Shown piece by piece: positions 1 to 9,454 of a stretch of 64,000 nucleotides of DNA. Source of the DNA: an uncultured OM43 clade bacterium. GTDB taxonomy: Bacteria; Pseudomonadota; Gammaproteobacteria; Burkholderiales; Methylophilaceae. Below the pieces are notes generated by a model. The model was not told the origin of the DNA. It saw only the letters and a program-made list of their open reading frames with translations, and searched no databases. How positions within the stretch are numbered: the stretch's first letter is position 1; each line of letters begins with the position of its first letter. A program made the position numbers and the translations under genes. The stretch covers positions 1 to 64,000 of the forward strand of contig CACEEB010000003.1 in assembly GCA_902558495.1 (NCBI GenBank), in the 5' to 3' direction.

Positions 1-1210
1 CAATAGATTCTCCATACCAGGCGTCGTTACTTAGATTGACTAAAATGTTAGCTTCCGGTAAGGGTTTAATTATTTCGTTACCAAAAACATCTTCATAGCA
101 AATATTGATAGCAATTTTATTACCCTCTATTGTAAGAGGTTTCTGATTTTTGGGTCCTCTTGATATGTCATTGAATGGAATGTTCAACCAATTTTCGTAA
201 ACAAACTGCAAAATTGTTTTGAACGGAATAAATTCTCCAAAGGGCACTAGGTGATATTTTTGATATTTTTGGTTACCATTGATACCGACTGATATAGCAC
301 TATTGAAATACTCTCCACCGTCTTTCTCAATGACCCCATATAGAATATTTCCATTATTCTTCTTAGCATGTTGGGTTAATCTTTCACGAAATTGATTTGG
401 AATATTTTGTTGAATAACAGGAATCGAGGTCTCAGGAAGAATGATTAGAGATGCGCTTGAATTTTCTATCATCTTTAAATATTTATTAAAGCTTTCCTTG
501 ATATAAGCATTATCCCATTTTTTATCTTGAGAAATATTACCTTGTACCAAACTAATTGATATTGGTTCTCCTTGCGAGGTTGTCCATTTGACTTTTTTTA
601 AAAGATATCCGCCACACCAAATACTTATGATGATTAAAATAAGCAGTAACCGTAAAATATTTTTTTTAATAACTATAGTTTTGTAACAGATAATTACGGT
701 AAGAAGAATTAAAAAGGTAACACCGTGAACGCCAATAATAGCGAAATATCCTGATAGGGGACTATCATAAATCTGGCTATATCCATAGGATAGCCAAGGA
801 AACCCAGTAAAAATAAAACTTCTAATCCATTCTACGATGGTAAATAGGGCAGGAAGTAATAATATTGAAAATCTGTATTTTAGTGAACATAAAGGCATAA
901 AAAAAAATGATAAAAATAAACAAAATAAAAAGGTTGAAAGGACTGCTAAAAATGATGGCATTTGTCCATAGATATTTAAGCTTATATATATCCAATACAA
1001 ACCAGCTAAGAAAAAACCTAGACCAAAACTTATTGAATGCATGTATAAATGCATATTATTTTTATGATTAATCAATAAAAATAACAATAGTGTAAAAAGT
1101 GGAAATAAATAAAGGTTAAAAGGAGAAAATCCTAAGATGGAGAGCGATCCTAGAAAACCAAATAAAAGCGGGAGTGATACTATCTTTAAGATTGATGTAC
1201 AACTAGTCAT
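1..1210 (-). CDS. lnt: Apolipoprotein N-acyltransferase, 3' part cut by window edge
   Basis: Own reverse-strand translation: MTSCTSILKIVSLPLLFGFLGSLSILGFSPFNLYLF... then nitrilase-like LIILPETSIP, HLVPFGEFIPF, INICYEDVF, NLSNDAWYG; runs off position 1. Confidence 0.93.
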   Translation of the reverse strand, partial: MTSCTSILKIVSLPLLFGFLGSLSILGFSPFNLYLFPLFTLLLFLLINHKNNMHLYMHSISFGLGFFLAGLYWIYISLNIYGQMPSFLAVLSTFLFCLFLSFFFMPLCSLKYRFSILLLPALFTIVEWIRSFIFTGFPWLSYGYSQIYDSPLSGYFAIIGVHGVTFLILLTVIICYKTIVIKKNILRLLLILIIISIWCGGYLLKKVKWTTSQGEPISISLVQGNISQDKKWDNAYIKESFNKYLKMIENSSASLIILPETSIPVIQQNIPNQFRERLTQHAKKNNGNILYGVIEKDGGEYFNSAISVGINGNQKYQKYHLVPFGEFIPFKTILQFVYENWLNIPFNDISRGPKNQKPLTIEGNKIAINICYEDVFGNEIIKPLPEANILVNLSNDAWYGESI

Positions 1211-1246
1211 AAGTTAATTGTACATCGCTAAATAAACTCTTGAAAT

Positions 1247-1654
1247 CTAAAACAGAGTATCCGGTTTTTTTATTTCGTATTTTTGACCTTCAATAACTGA
1301 TTTTTCATCAACATCGTTCATAAAAACAACTTCTTCTACAAAACCATCTATGATATCTAGCTCTGTTGTTGGGAAATACTTTCCACCTTCATCTGTATTC
1401 AGGTTGTGATAATACCAAGTGCTTGCAATTACTTCTTTTGAAGATTTCATTTTAATATCAATTTTTTTTGCTGGCTCTCCAAGAATTTCTATTATTTCAT
1501 CAGTAGTAAGCAACCCTATGATGTCCACAAATTCCCAATAAGGAGTGGGTATTTCAGTAATAAGTGGGGCAGGGTTATCTGTTTTATTTTCGGGATGATT
1601 TTCGCCAAAAGCCCAACTTGAAGCAAGAACAAGTATTAAGAATATTTTTTTCAT
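1247..1654 (-). CDS. Small secreted hypothetical protein (signal peptide; possible BamE/SmpA-like module)
   Basis: ORF with N-terminal signal MKKIFLILVLASSWAFG; ILGEPAKK...WYY...ELDIIDGFVEEVVF resembles the BamE-like pattern; no firm family. Confidence 0.7.
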   Translation of the reverse strand: MKKIFLILVLASSWAFGENHPENKTDNPAPLITEIPTPYWEFVDIIGLLTTDEIIEILGEPAKKIDIKMKSSKEVIASTWYYHNLNTDEGGKYFPTTELDIIDGFVEEVVFMNDVDEKSVIEGQKYEIKKPDTLF

Positions 1655-1708
1655 GTGTTATTTCCTCCGATAACTAAGAGTATTGTGCTATGTATTAAGT
1701 TCAATAAA

Positions 1709-2536
1709 CTAATCTTTGGACTCTTTAAGATTAACAAAAACCATAAGGGTATGCACTTGTCTACTATCAGCTCTTAGTATGCTGATATCAAAACCATCAA
1801 AAGAGATCTTTTCATTTTTTTCTGGAAGGTACCCAAATTTATTGATAATTAAACCACCAACTGTGGAATATTCTTCATCAGAATATTCAGTAGCAAAAAA
1901 TTTATTGAAATCTTCAATTTCTGTTGAAGCTTTGATTCTAAATTGTCCTAATTTTTCCTCTATTATATTATCCTCTGTTTCATCATAATCGTATTCATCC
2001 TCGATATCACCCACAATTTGCTCTAAAACATCCTCAATAGTAACCATTCCAGAAACACCTCCATATTCATCTACTACAATAGCTATATGGTTTCTATTTT
2101 TCTTAAAATCTTTTAACAACACATTAAGTCTTTTTGACTCTGGAACAAAAATCACTGGCCTTAATTTATCTCTAAGCTCAAAGTCCTCACCATCATGAAA
2201 ATTCAATAAATCTTTCGCAAGAAGAATTCCAATAACATCATTCATATCACTTTCCATGACAGGAAATCTTGAATGAGCTGTTTCAATAACAAAGGGTATA
2301 AATTCCTCAGGTTTCTTGGATATATCAATGAAATCCATTTGGGATCTGGGAATCATTATGTCGCGAACCTGCATCTCAGAAACATTCAAAACGCCCTCTA
2401 ACATCATCAATGAATCAGCATCGAGCATATGCATATCAAAAGCTTGCTTAAGAATATCAGCTAAGTGTTCTTTATCTTTTGGCTTTAATAAAAGATTCCT
2501 AATTTTTCTAATAAATTTTAATTTTTTCTTATTCAT
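1709..2536 (-). CDS. corC: CBS-domain CorC/HlyC-family protein
   Basis: RDIMIPRSQMDFID, VVDEYGGVSGMVTIEDVLEQIVGDIEDEYD motifs; adjacent to ybeY/phoH/miaB and lnt. Confidence 0.93.
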   Translation of the reverse strand: MNKKKLKFIRKIRNLLLKPKDKEHLADILKQAFDMHMLDADSLMMLEGVLNVSEMQVRDIMIPRSQMDFIDISKKPEEFIPFVIETAHSRFPVMESDMNDVIGILLAKDLLNFHDGEDFELRDKLRPVIFVPESKRLNVLLKDFKKNRNHIAIVVDEYGGVSGMVTIEDVLEQIVGDIEDEYDYDETEDNIIEEKLGQFRIKASTEIEDFNKFFATEYSDEEYSTVGGLIINKFGYLPEKNEKISFDGFDISILRADSRQVHTLMVFVNLKESKD

Positions 2537-2983
2537 TTATTCCATTATATTAGACAAGTATGGATTTTTAATTCCTAATTTTTTTAATACAGCTATCTCT
2601 TTATTTTCCATTTTTAATGCATCATCATTTTTGGTGTGATCAAATCCAATTAAATGAAGGTAACCATGGATGACTAGATGAGCATAATGATCATCTATAG
2701 TCTTTTTTTGCGCTAGAGCTTCTTTTTTTATGATTGCGTGGCAAAGAATAATATCACCAAGAAGTGGGTTGTCATTAATCAAGAATGATAAGACATTAGT
2801 TGGTGCGTTTTTTTTTCTATATTGATTATTAAGTGATTGAGATTCAGCTTCGCTCACTATCCTTATGGTGAGGGTTGTTTCAGCCTTTACTATATTTGAT
2901 AACCACAGAGTGCATTTTTTCTTAGAAAGTAATTTTCTTTTGTGAATCGTATCTTGAATTATTATATTTTGCGAGAGAAGCAT
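2537..2983 (-). CDS. ybeY: Endoribonuclease YbeY (rRNA maturation)
   Basis: HLVIHGYLHLIGFDH zinc-binding motif; operon context. Confidence 0.95.
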   Translation of the reverse strand: MLLSQNIIIQDTIHKRKLLSKKKCTLWLSNIVKAETTLTIRIVSEAESQSLNNQYRKKNAPTNVLSFLINDNPLLGDIILCHAIIKKEALAQKKTIDDHYAHLVIHGYLHLIGFDHTKNDDALKMENKEIAVLKKLGIKNPYLSNIME

Positions 2984-2994
2984 TTTAAAATTAT

Positions 2995-3927
2995 TTAACT
3001 TTCAAATTTTTCATATGCATTTACGATTTTTTGGACAAGTGGGTGCCTTACAACATCTTCAGATTTGAATTTTGTAAATTCAATTCCTTTAATATCTTTT
3101 AATACTTTTTGAATTTCGATTAAACCACTTTTTTGTCCTTTGGATAGATCAATTTGGGTGATATCTCCAGTAACCACTGCTTTAGTACCAAAACCAATTC
3201 TAGTTAGAAACATTTTCATTTGTTCTGGTGTAGTATTTTGAGCTTCATCGAGAATAATAAAGCTTTGATTAAGCGTTCTCCCTCTCATGTAAGCTAATGG
3301 AGCAACTTCAAGAATACCCTTCTCAAAAAGTTTCGTGACATTGTCATATCCCGCTAAATCATAAAGTGCATCATATAAAGGTCTTAAGTAAGGATCAACC
3401 TTTTGTGCTAGATCACCAGGAAGAAAACCTAACCGCTCTCCAGCTTCTACTGCAGGACGAACTAAAACGATTCTTTTAATTTTTTCTCTATTTAGTGCAT
3501 CTACTGCAGAAGCAACGGCCAAATATGTTTTGCCAGTACCAGCAGGACCAATACCAAAGTTTATATCGTTGGCTTGTATATTCTTTAAATATGCTACTTG
3601 TTTTGGAGTTCTCCCTTGTAAATCATTTTTTTTGGTATGCAGTTCAGGGGATTCATTTTTTTTAAATGGTAATTTATTGACCTCCACTAATCCCAGTTGT
3701 ATATCTTCAGCATTAATAGATTTTGTTGATCTGAGGTATAAACTTTCAATAAACTGTGATGCTAATTTTATATTTTCATCTTCTCCATTGAGGCTAAAGT
3801 TTGATCCTCTTCTTTGGATGCTTATTTCAAATCCAGTTGCAATTTGTTTAATATTTTCGTCTAAGGGACCACACAAATTAGCTAATTTTTTATTATCACT
3901 ATTTGCTAGTTTAAAAGTGAGCTGCAT
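2995..3927 (-). CDS. phoH/ybeZ: PhoH-family ATPase (YbeZ)
   Basis: GPAGTGKTYLAVASAV, FIILDEAQNTTPEQMKMFLTRIG, VVTGDITQIDL. Confidence 0.95.
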   Translation of the reverse strand: MQLTFKLANSDNKKLANLCGPLDENIKQIATGFEISIQRRGSNFSLNGEDENIKLASQFIESLYLRSTKSINAEDIQLGLVEVNKLPFKKNESPELHTKKNDLQGRTPKQVAYLKNIQANDINFGIGPAGTGKTYLAVASAVDALNREKIKRIVLVRPAVEAGERLGFLPGDLAQKVDPYLRPLYDALYDLAGYDNVTKLFEKGILEVAPLAYMRGRTLNQSFIILDEAQNTTPEQMKMFLTRIGFGTKAVVTGDITQIDLSKGQKSGLIEIQKVLKDIKGIEFTKFKSEDVVRHPLVQKIVNAYEKFES

Positions 3928-5252
3928 TATTTTATTTCAACTCCCTCTAAGTTTTTTTCAGTAATATTAGTGATCTTGATAGTTACAAATTTATTGAGTA
4001 ACTCTGGTCCTCCTTGGATTTCAACAACTCGATTATTATCTGTTTTACCTAGGTAAACTCCCTCTTTTCTTTTTGATGGTTGATCAATAAGAATCCTTTG
4101 AGTTGTTCCAATCATTTTAAGAGTATGGACCTTTCCTTGCGTAACGTTAATTTTTTGAAATTCTTTCAACCTTCTTTCTTTTTCTTTTTTTGATATATTG
4201 TCCTCAATAAATGCAGCTGGGGTTCCTGGTCTTGGACTATAAAGAAAGCTAAAACTATAATCAAAGTTGATTTCCTTCATAAGCTTTTTGGTTTGCTCAA
4301 ATTCATCTTTTGTTTCGTTTGGAAAGCCAATTATAAAATCGGAAGTAATGGAAATATCAGGGCATGCTTTTTTTAGTTTTCTTATGATGGACTTGTATTC
4401 CAACACGGTATAGTTTCGCTTCATAGATGACAGGACCCGATCAGATCCAGATTGAATAGGAAGGTGAAATTGTTTTGATAATTTATCTATTTTTTTAAAA
4501 CAAGCTATCAGATCCTCGGTCATTTCATTGGGATGGCTGGTGGTGAAGCGTATCCTTTGAATTTCTTCAATTTCTGCAACATATTCTAAAAGCATTGAAA
4601 AATCACAAATACTTTCGTTACTAATTAAACCTCTGTATGCGTTGACATTTTGTCCAAGCAAAATAATTTCTTTTACTCCTAGCTGGGTTAGTTCAATTAT
4701 TTCTTTCAAAATATCATTAAGAGGTCTTGAGATCTCTTCCCCACGAGTATAGGGCACCACACAAAAGGAACAATATTTACTACATCCTTCCATTATGGAT
4801 ACTGTTGCTGATGGACCTCTAAATTTTGATACGGGTAAATGATCAAATTTTTCAATCTCAGGAAAGTTAATATCAATCTGTGGAGTACCTTCTGCTTCCC
4901 TTCGCTTTAAAAGGGTTGGAAGTCTATGCAATGTTTGTGGCCCAAAGACTAGGTCAACATAAGGTGCTTTTTTGATTATATTTTCACCTTCTTGACTTGC
5001 AACACATCCCCCAACTGCAATTCTAATATTTGGATTATTTTCTTTTAGCTTTCGATATCTCCCTAAGTCACTATAAACTTTAACTTCTGCCTTTTCCCTA
5101 ATTGAACAGGTATTTAGGATAATCAAGTCTGCAGTTTCAGGTGAATCTACAAGGGATACAGATTCATTACTATCAATTACATCAACAATTTTTTGAGTGT
5201 CATATTCGTTCATCTGACAACCAAAGGTTTTTATAAAGAGTTGTTTTTTCAT
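3927..5252 (-). CDS. miaB: tRNA-2-methylthio-N6-dimethylallyladenosine synthase
   Basis: KTFGCQMNEYDT, EGCSKYCSFCVVPYTRGEE radical SAM motif, C-terminal TRAM. Confidence 0.97.
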   Translation of the reverse strand: MKKQLFIKTFGCQMNEYDTQKIVDVIDSNESVSLVDSPETADLIILNTCSIREKAEVKVYSDLGRYRKLKENNPNIRIAVGGCVASQEGENIIKKAPYVDLVFGPQTLHRLPTLLKRREAEGTPQIDINFPEIEKFDHLPVSKFRGPSATVSIMEGCSKYCSFCVVPYTRGEEISRPLNDILKEIIELTQLGVKEIILLGQNVNAYRGLISNESICDFSMLLEYVAEIEEIQRIRFTTSHPNEMTEDLIACFKKIDKLSKQFHLPIQSGSDRVLSSMKRNYTVLEYKSIIRKLKKACPDISITSDFIIGFPNETKDEFEQTKKLMKEINFDYSFSFLYSPRPGTPAAFIEDNISKKEKERRLKEFQKINVTQGKVHTLKMIGTTQRILIDQPSKRKEGVYLGKTDNNRVVEIQGGPELLNKFVTIKITNITEKNLEGVEIK

Positions 5253-5355
5253 TCAGTAAAAAATTATTTAAATAATAGAACCATTATAACTTTTTTTAGT
5301 GTAATTCTTAGATATACCTGTATGTATAAGCCTCTTATTAGAGTAATATTTTGTA

Positions 5356-6732
5356 ATGGAGAATTTTCCAATATTTATTGATATTCATAAAAAACCAGTC
5401 ACTATTTTTGGGGGTGGTGAAATTGCACTTAGAAAAGCAATATTGCTTGTAAAAGCAAATCCTTCATTAACCATTATCTCAAAAGATTTTTCAAAAGACT
5501 TTCAAGATTTCATAAAAAAAAATGGATTATTTTTTGAGTATAAATCTTTTGATCCTTCCGATATTAAAAACCAAATTTTAATAGTTGCGGCAACTAATGA
5601 TAAAGAGACTAATAAAGCTATATCTAAAATTGCTCAAGAAAGAAGAATTCCTGTTAACGTAGTTGATCAACCAAATTTATGTTCCTTTACAATGGGATCT
5701 ATTGTTGAGCGAGATGCTCTAGTAATAGCGATATCTAGCGGTGGCAAGGCTCCTGTTTTGGCGCGTATGATTCGTGAAAAAATGGAAGCTATTCTTCCAG
5801 CATCCTACTCCAAACTCGTGGCTTTTTCAGGGAGTATGAGGAAGGTGGTCCAAAAAAAAATTAAACAAATGGAAAAAAGAAGAGGATTTTGGGAGGATTT
5901 TTTTTCTGATAATCAAATTTTAAAAAAAGCACATAGCAATAAAAAATTTACAGCCGTAGATATTGATTCTTTAATAAAAAAAAGACTTAGTAAGTCTGAT
6001 GGAGAAGTTTATCTTGTTGGTGCTGGTCCTGGAGATAAGGATCTATTGACACTAAGAGCTCTTCAATTAATGCAACAGTGTGATATCTGTATTTATGATA
6101 ATTTAGTATCAAATGATGTTCTGGAATTGGTAAGAAGAGATGCCGAGATGATTTATGCCGGAAAGAAAAGGGATCAGCATACTTTAGAGCAAGCAACAAT
6201 AAATGATCTTTTAATGAAGCATGCCAAAGAAGGTAAAAAAGTTTTAAGGCTCAAGGGAGGAGATCCTTTTATTTTTGGAAGGGGTGGTGAGGAGATTGAG
6301 GGCCTTTTGAAAGCAGCTATTCCTTTTCAGGTTGTCCCTGGTATTTCCGCTGCAAATGGTGTCGCCTCTTACTCAGGAATACCCCTTACACATAGAGATC
6401 ATGCTCAAAGCTGTTTATTCCTAACGGGTCATTTTAAAGAAGGAGTAATTGATTTTGATTGGCCTAAGCTTATAATTCAAAAGCAAACTTTAGTGATTTA
6501 TATGGGTTTATTAAGCCTTGACGAAATGAAAAGCAATCTAATTAAGCATGGCATGAATCAGAATATGCCAGTTGCAGTTGTGCAAAGCGGCACAACAAGC
6601 AATCAGAAAGTGGTTATTGGAGAATTAAAAAATATTAAATCTAAAGTTTCAAGGGCTAATATTAAGTCCCCTGCACTTATTATTATTGGAACAGTTGTTA
6701 ATCTCCGAAAAGATCTTAGCTGGTTTGATTAA
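5356..6732 (+). CDS. cysG: Siroheme synthase (fused dehydrogenase/ferrochelatase and uroporphyrinogen-III C-methyltransferase)
   Basis: FGGGEIALRKA N-domain; VYLVGAGPGDKDLLTLRAL, RLKGGDPFIFGRGGEE C-domain. Confidence 0.96.
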   Translation: MENFPIFIDIHKKPVTIFGGGEIALRKAILLVKANPSLTIISKDFSKDFQDFIKKNGLFFEYKSFDPSDIKNQILIVAATNDKETNKAISKIAQERRIPVNVVDQPNLCSFTMGSIVERDALVIAISSGGKAPVLARMIREKMEAILPASYSKLVAFSGSMRKVVQKKIKQMEKRRGFWEDFFSDNQILKKAHSNKKFTAVDIDSLIKKRLSKSDGEVYLVGAGPGDKDLLTLRALQLMQQCDICIYDNLVSNDVLELVRRDAEMIYAGKKRDQHTLEQATINDLLMKHAKEGKKVLRLKGGDPFIFGRGGEEIEGLLKAAIPFQVVPGISAANGVASYSGIPLTHRDHAQSCLFLTGHFKEGVIDFDWPKLIIQKQTLVIYMGLLSLDEMKSNLIKHGMNQNMPVAVVQSGTTSNQKVVIGELKNIKSKVSRANIKSPALIIIGTVVNLRKDLSWFD

Positions 6733-6734
6733 TT

Positions 6735-8063
6735 TTAACCATAATTTAATGGAATAGTAATTTTTGCCTCTAATCCACCTTCCTTGCGATTAATCAATTC
6801 TAATGTTCCAGAATGCGCTTTAATAATTCTATCTGCTATAGCTAAACCTAAGCCACTCCCTCCCTCATTCCCACGTGCTTCGTCAACTCTTTCAAAAGGT
6901 CTTAAGAGAAGATCTTTTTGGTCCTCGGGTATACCAGGACCATTATCAATAATACTTATAGAAAAACTTTCTTCCATCAAAACAGCTGCCATGGATACCT
7001 CACCATGGGAGTAGAAAAAAGCATTATTAATAAGATTATCTAAACATCTTTGAAAAGCTAAGGGTCTGATATCGATAAAAAGTTTTTTAGGTATATCTAT
7101 ACGTAAATTCTTCTTTTTTAGCTTGAAATTATGTCCCATTCTTTTGTGTTTATCTCTAATATCACTTAAAAACTTTCCTAAATTAGTTGGTGTCATTGGC
7201 TCATCCTCAAAACCACGAGCAAATTCTAGAAACTGATTGATTATTTCATTAATCTCATTAATGTCCTGCTCCATACTTTCTTTCATAACATCTGAACCTT
7301 TTGGTAACATTTCTGCAGATAATCTTAATCGAGTTAATGGAGTTCTTATGTCATGCGAGACACTAGCAAGTAAAAATCTTCTTTCTTTAGAAATCTTTGA
7401 TAAATTGGCCGACATCTCATTAAATGCTTGGCTTACTTCACGAAATTCAGAAACACTGTCTAAGGGTAATGGTTTTATGGTGTGACCATTTCGTATTTGT
7501 TCAGCACCATTAATTACTTGTCTTAATGGACGACTAATTCTTTGGGTTGTTGCATATGATCCTAGAATTGCTAATGCAAACACTATAGTTCCCCAACCAA
7601 TCCAATGCCATGGAAAAGGTCTGTCTATAATGGTTCTTGGCACTACCAGCCAAAAAAGGGCATAGTCTATTTCAAAACTAACCCATATTCCAGGGACATC
7701 ATAATGATTAATGGTAATTAAAGTATCTGGAGGTAATTTCTCTTTAATATTTTTTACAACAAGTTTTAAGAAAGGATCATCTGGAATAGGCTCCAAAGGT
7801 TCAAAATAGTAAGCAGGGTATATGTTTACATCTCCTAAACCGGATAACTCATTTAATAACTGTAATCTCTTGCTATATGCAGCGGCATCTAAAGATGCCT
7901 TAGTAAAATTAACAATAGTAACAATTTCTTGCGCAAGTGCTTTAGCTCTTGGTTCTCTTTCAAAATAGTCGAAAATTTTTAGAGAAACTATTTGAGCTAT
8001 TAAAAGCAATGCAGAGATAAGCATTGTTAACCGCGCTAGAAAAGTTTTAGGTATTAGGTTCAA
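6735..8063 (-). CDS. envZ: Sensor histidine kinase, EnvZ-like
   Basis: HAMP plus ASVSHDIRTPLTRLRLSAEM, NLINNA, DNGPGIP, GGSGLGLAI; adjacent to ompR. Confidence 0.9.
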   Translation of the reverse strand: MNLIPKTFLARLTMLISALLLIAQIVSLKIFDYFEREPRAKALAQEIVTIVNFTKASLDAAAYSKRLQLLNELSGLGDVNIYPAYYFEPLEPIPDDPFLKLVVKNIKEKLPPDTLITINHYDVPGIWVSFEIDYALFWLVVPRTIIDRPFPWHWIGWGTIVFALAILGSYATTQRISRPLRQVINGAEQIRNGHTIKPLPLDSVSEFREVSQAFNEMSANLSKISKERRFLLASVSHDIRTPLTRLRLSAEMLPKGSDVMKESMEQDINEINEIINQFLEFARGFEDEPMTPTNLGKFLSDIRDKHKRMGHNFKLKKKNLRIDIPKKLFIDIRPLAFQRCLDNLINNAFFYSHGEVSMAAVLMEESFSISIIDNGPGIPEDQKDLLLRPFERVDEARGNEGGSGLGLAIADRIIKAHSGTLELINRKEGGLEAKITIPLNYG

Positions 8064-8780
8064 TTAATCTTGTTGACTATCTGGAATAAAAATATAGCCA
8101 AAACCCCATTTCGTTTGCAGAAATTTTGGTTTATTAGGGTCTTCCTCGATTAATCTCCTTAGTCTAGATATTTGAACATCTATGCTTCTATCAAAAACAT
8201 CAAGCTCTTTTCCTTTTGCAAGTTGCATTATTTGATCTCGAGAAAGTGGCTGTTTTGGTCGTTCAGCAAAAACTCTTAATAAATCGTATTCACCAGCTGT
8301 AATTTGTATTTCTTGCCCATTTTTGTGAAGACTACGGTTGGATATATCAAAAGAAAAATTACCAAATTCAAATATATCTTTTGTATTTTGAATTGAGCTA
8401 TGTTGCTGCCTTCTTAAAATTGCATTTACTCTTGCTAATAATTCTCTTGGATTAAATGGTTTAGGCAGGTAATCATCTGCACCCATTTCTAAACCAACTA
8501 TTCGGTCAACTTCATCTCCTTTTGCTGTAAGCATTATGATAGGAATCTCAACATTATTGACTCTTAGTCTTTGGCATATATTTAAACCTGATTCCTCAGG
8601 CATCATTAAATCAAGAATGATTAAGCTAATATTATTATTTTTCATTAGCTCATCTAGCTCCGAACCATTTGCAGCAGTTTTAACCGAAAGCTCTTGGTCT
8701 GAAAGATATTTAGCCGTTAATTCCCTTATCTTAGGATCATCATCAACCAGCGCTATATGAGGTTGTTCACTATTTGCCAT
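8064..8780 (-). CDS. ompR: OmpR-family response regulator
   Basis: Receiver domain LVDDDPKIRELTAKYL, LMMPEESGL and winged-helix DVQISRLRRLIEEDPNKPKFLQTKWGFGYIF. Confidence 0.92.
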   Translation of the reverse strand: MANSEQPHIALVDDDPKIRELTAKYLSDQELSVKTAANGSELDELMKNNNISLIILDLMMPEESGLNICQRLRVNNVEIPIIMLTAKGDEVDRIVGLEMGADDYLPKPFNPRELLARVNAILRRQQHSSIQNTKDIFEFGNFSFDISNRSLHKNGQEIQITAGEYDLLRVFAERPKQPLSRDQIMQLAKGKELDVFDRSIDVQISRLRRLIEEDPNKPKFLQTKWGFGYIFIPDSQQD

Positions 8781-8841
8781 AATTTAATATTTATCTTATA
8801 TCTATAATTTGTTATATTAACCTGATTTTACAATCTTTTAT

Positions 8842-8879
8842 GTTACAAATTTGTTACATTATAGAGTGTTTTTGTCACA
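8842..8879. promoter_or_regulatory. Candidate OmpR-type direct-repeat array
   Basis: GTTACA (8842-8847), N5, GTTACA (8853-8858), then GTCACA (8874-8879), in the ompR / EF-hand divergent intergenic region. Confidence 0.45.
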
Positions 8880-8941
8880 ATAAATTAACATTTGCGTAGC
8901 AAAATAATGTTCCCTTGTTTAATAAGTGTACTTAGTAATAT

Positions 8942-9409
8942 ATGACTAAAAAATTACATAAGTTATTGTTTATTATATGTTTATTTAATTTTAATGCTGC
9001 TTTTGCAGACAAAAAAGTTGAGTTAAAAACTAGCGAAACTACGCAATTAGACCAAATTCATGAGGCGTTAGAAGAATTCACACGTTTTGATAAAAAGAAT
9101 AATATAATTTATGAACAGAAAAGACGAGAAATGTTAGACAGTATTGAAACAAGGTTTCATGCATGTGATCCAGATAATGATAATACACTAGATGTCTATG
9201 AAACAACAGTATGTCTTCCGCAAGTAGCACGACAATTTAGACGGGTAGATATTAACAACGATAATGTTATTTCCTTGGATGAGTTGTCTATATTAGCTAG
9301 AGATTTTCATAATAGACAAACTAAACAAAATACAGCCGATTCTGAAAATCAACAAGTAAAAGAAAACCCAAAGGCATCACTTCCGATCAATACTCCTACT
9401 GCTAATTAA
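8942..9409 (+). CDS. Secreted EF-hand calcium-binding protein
   Basis: N-terminal signal peptide (LLFIICLFNFNAAFA) and two EF-hand loops DPDNDNTLDVYE and DINNDNVISLDE. Confidence 0.85.
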   Translation: MTKKLHKLLFIICLFNFNAAFADKKVELKTSETTQLDQIHEALEEFTRFDKKNNIIYEQKRREMLDSIETRFHACDPDNDNTLDVYETTVCLPQVARQFRRVDINNDNVISLDELSILARDFHNRQTKQNTADSENQQVKENPKASLPINTPTAN

Positions 9410-9454
9410 CAATTCTTACTTGCTTTAGATCTAAAGTAATCTAAAATCTTTAAT

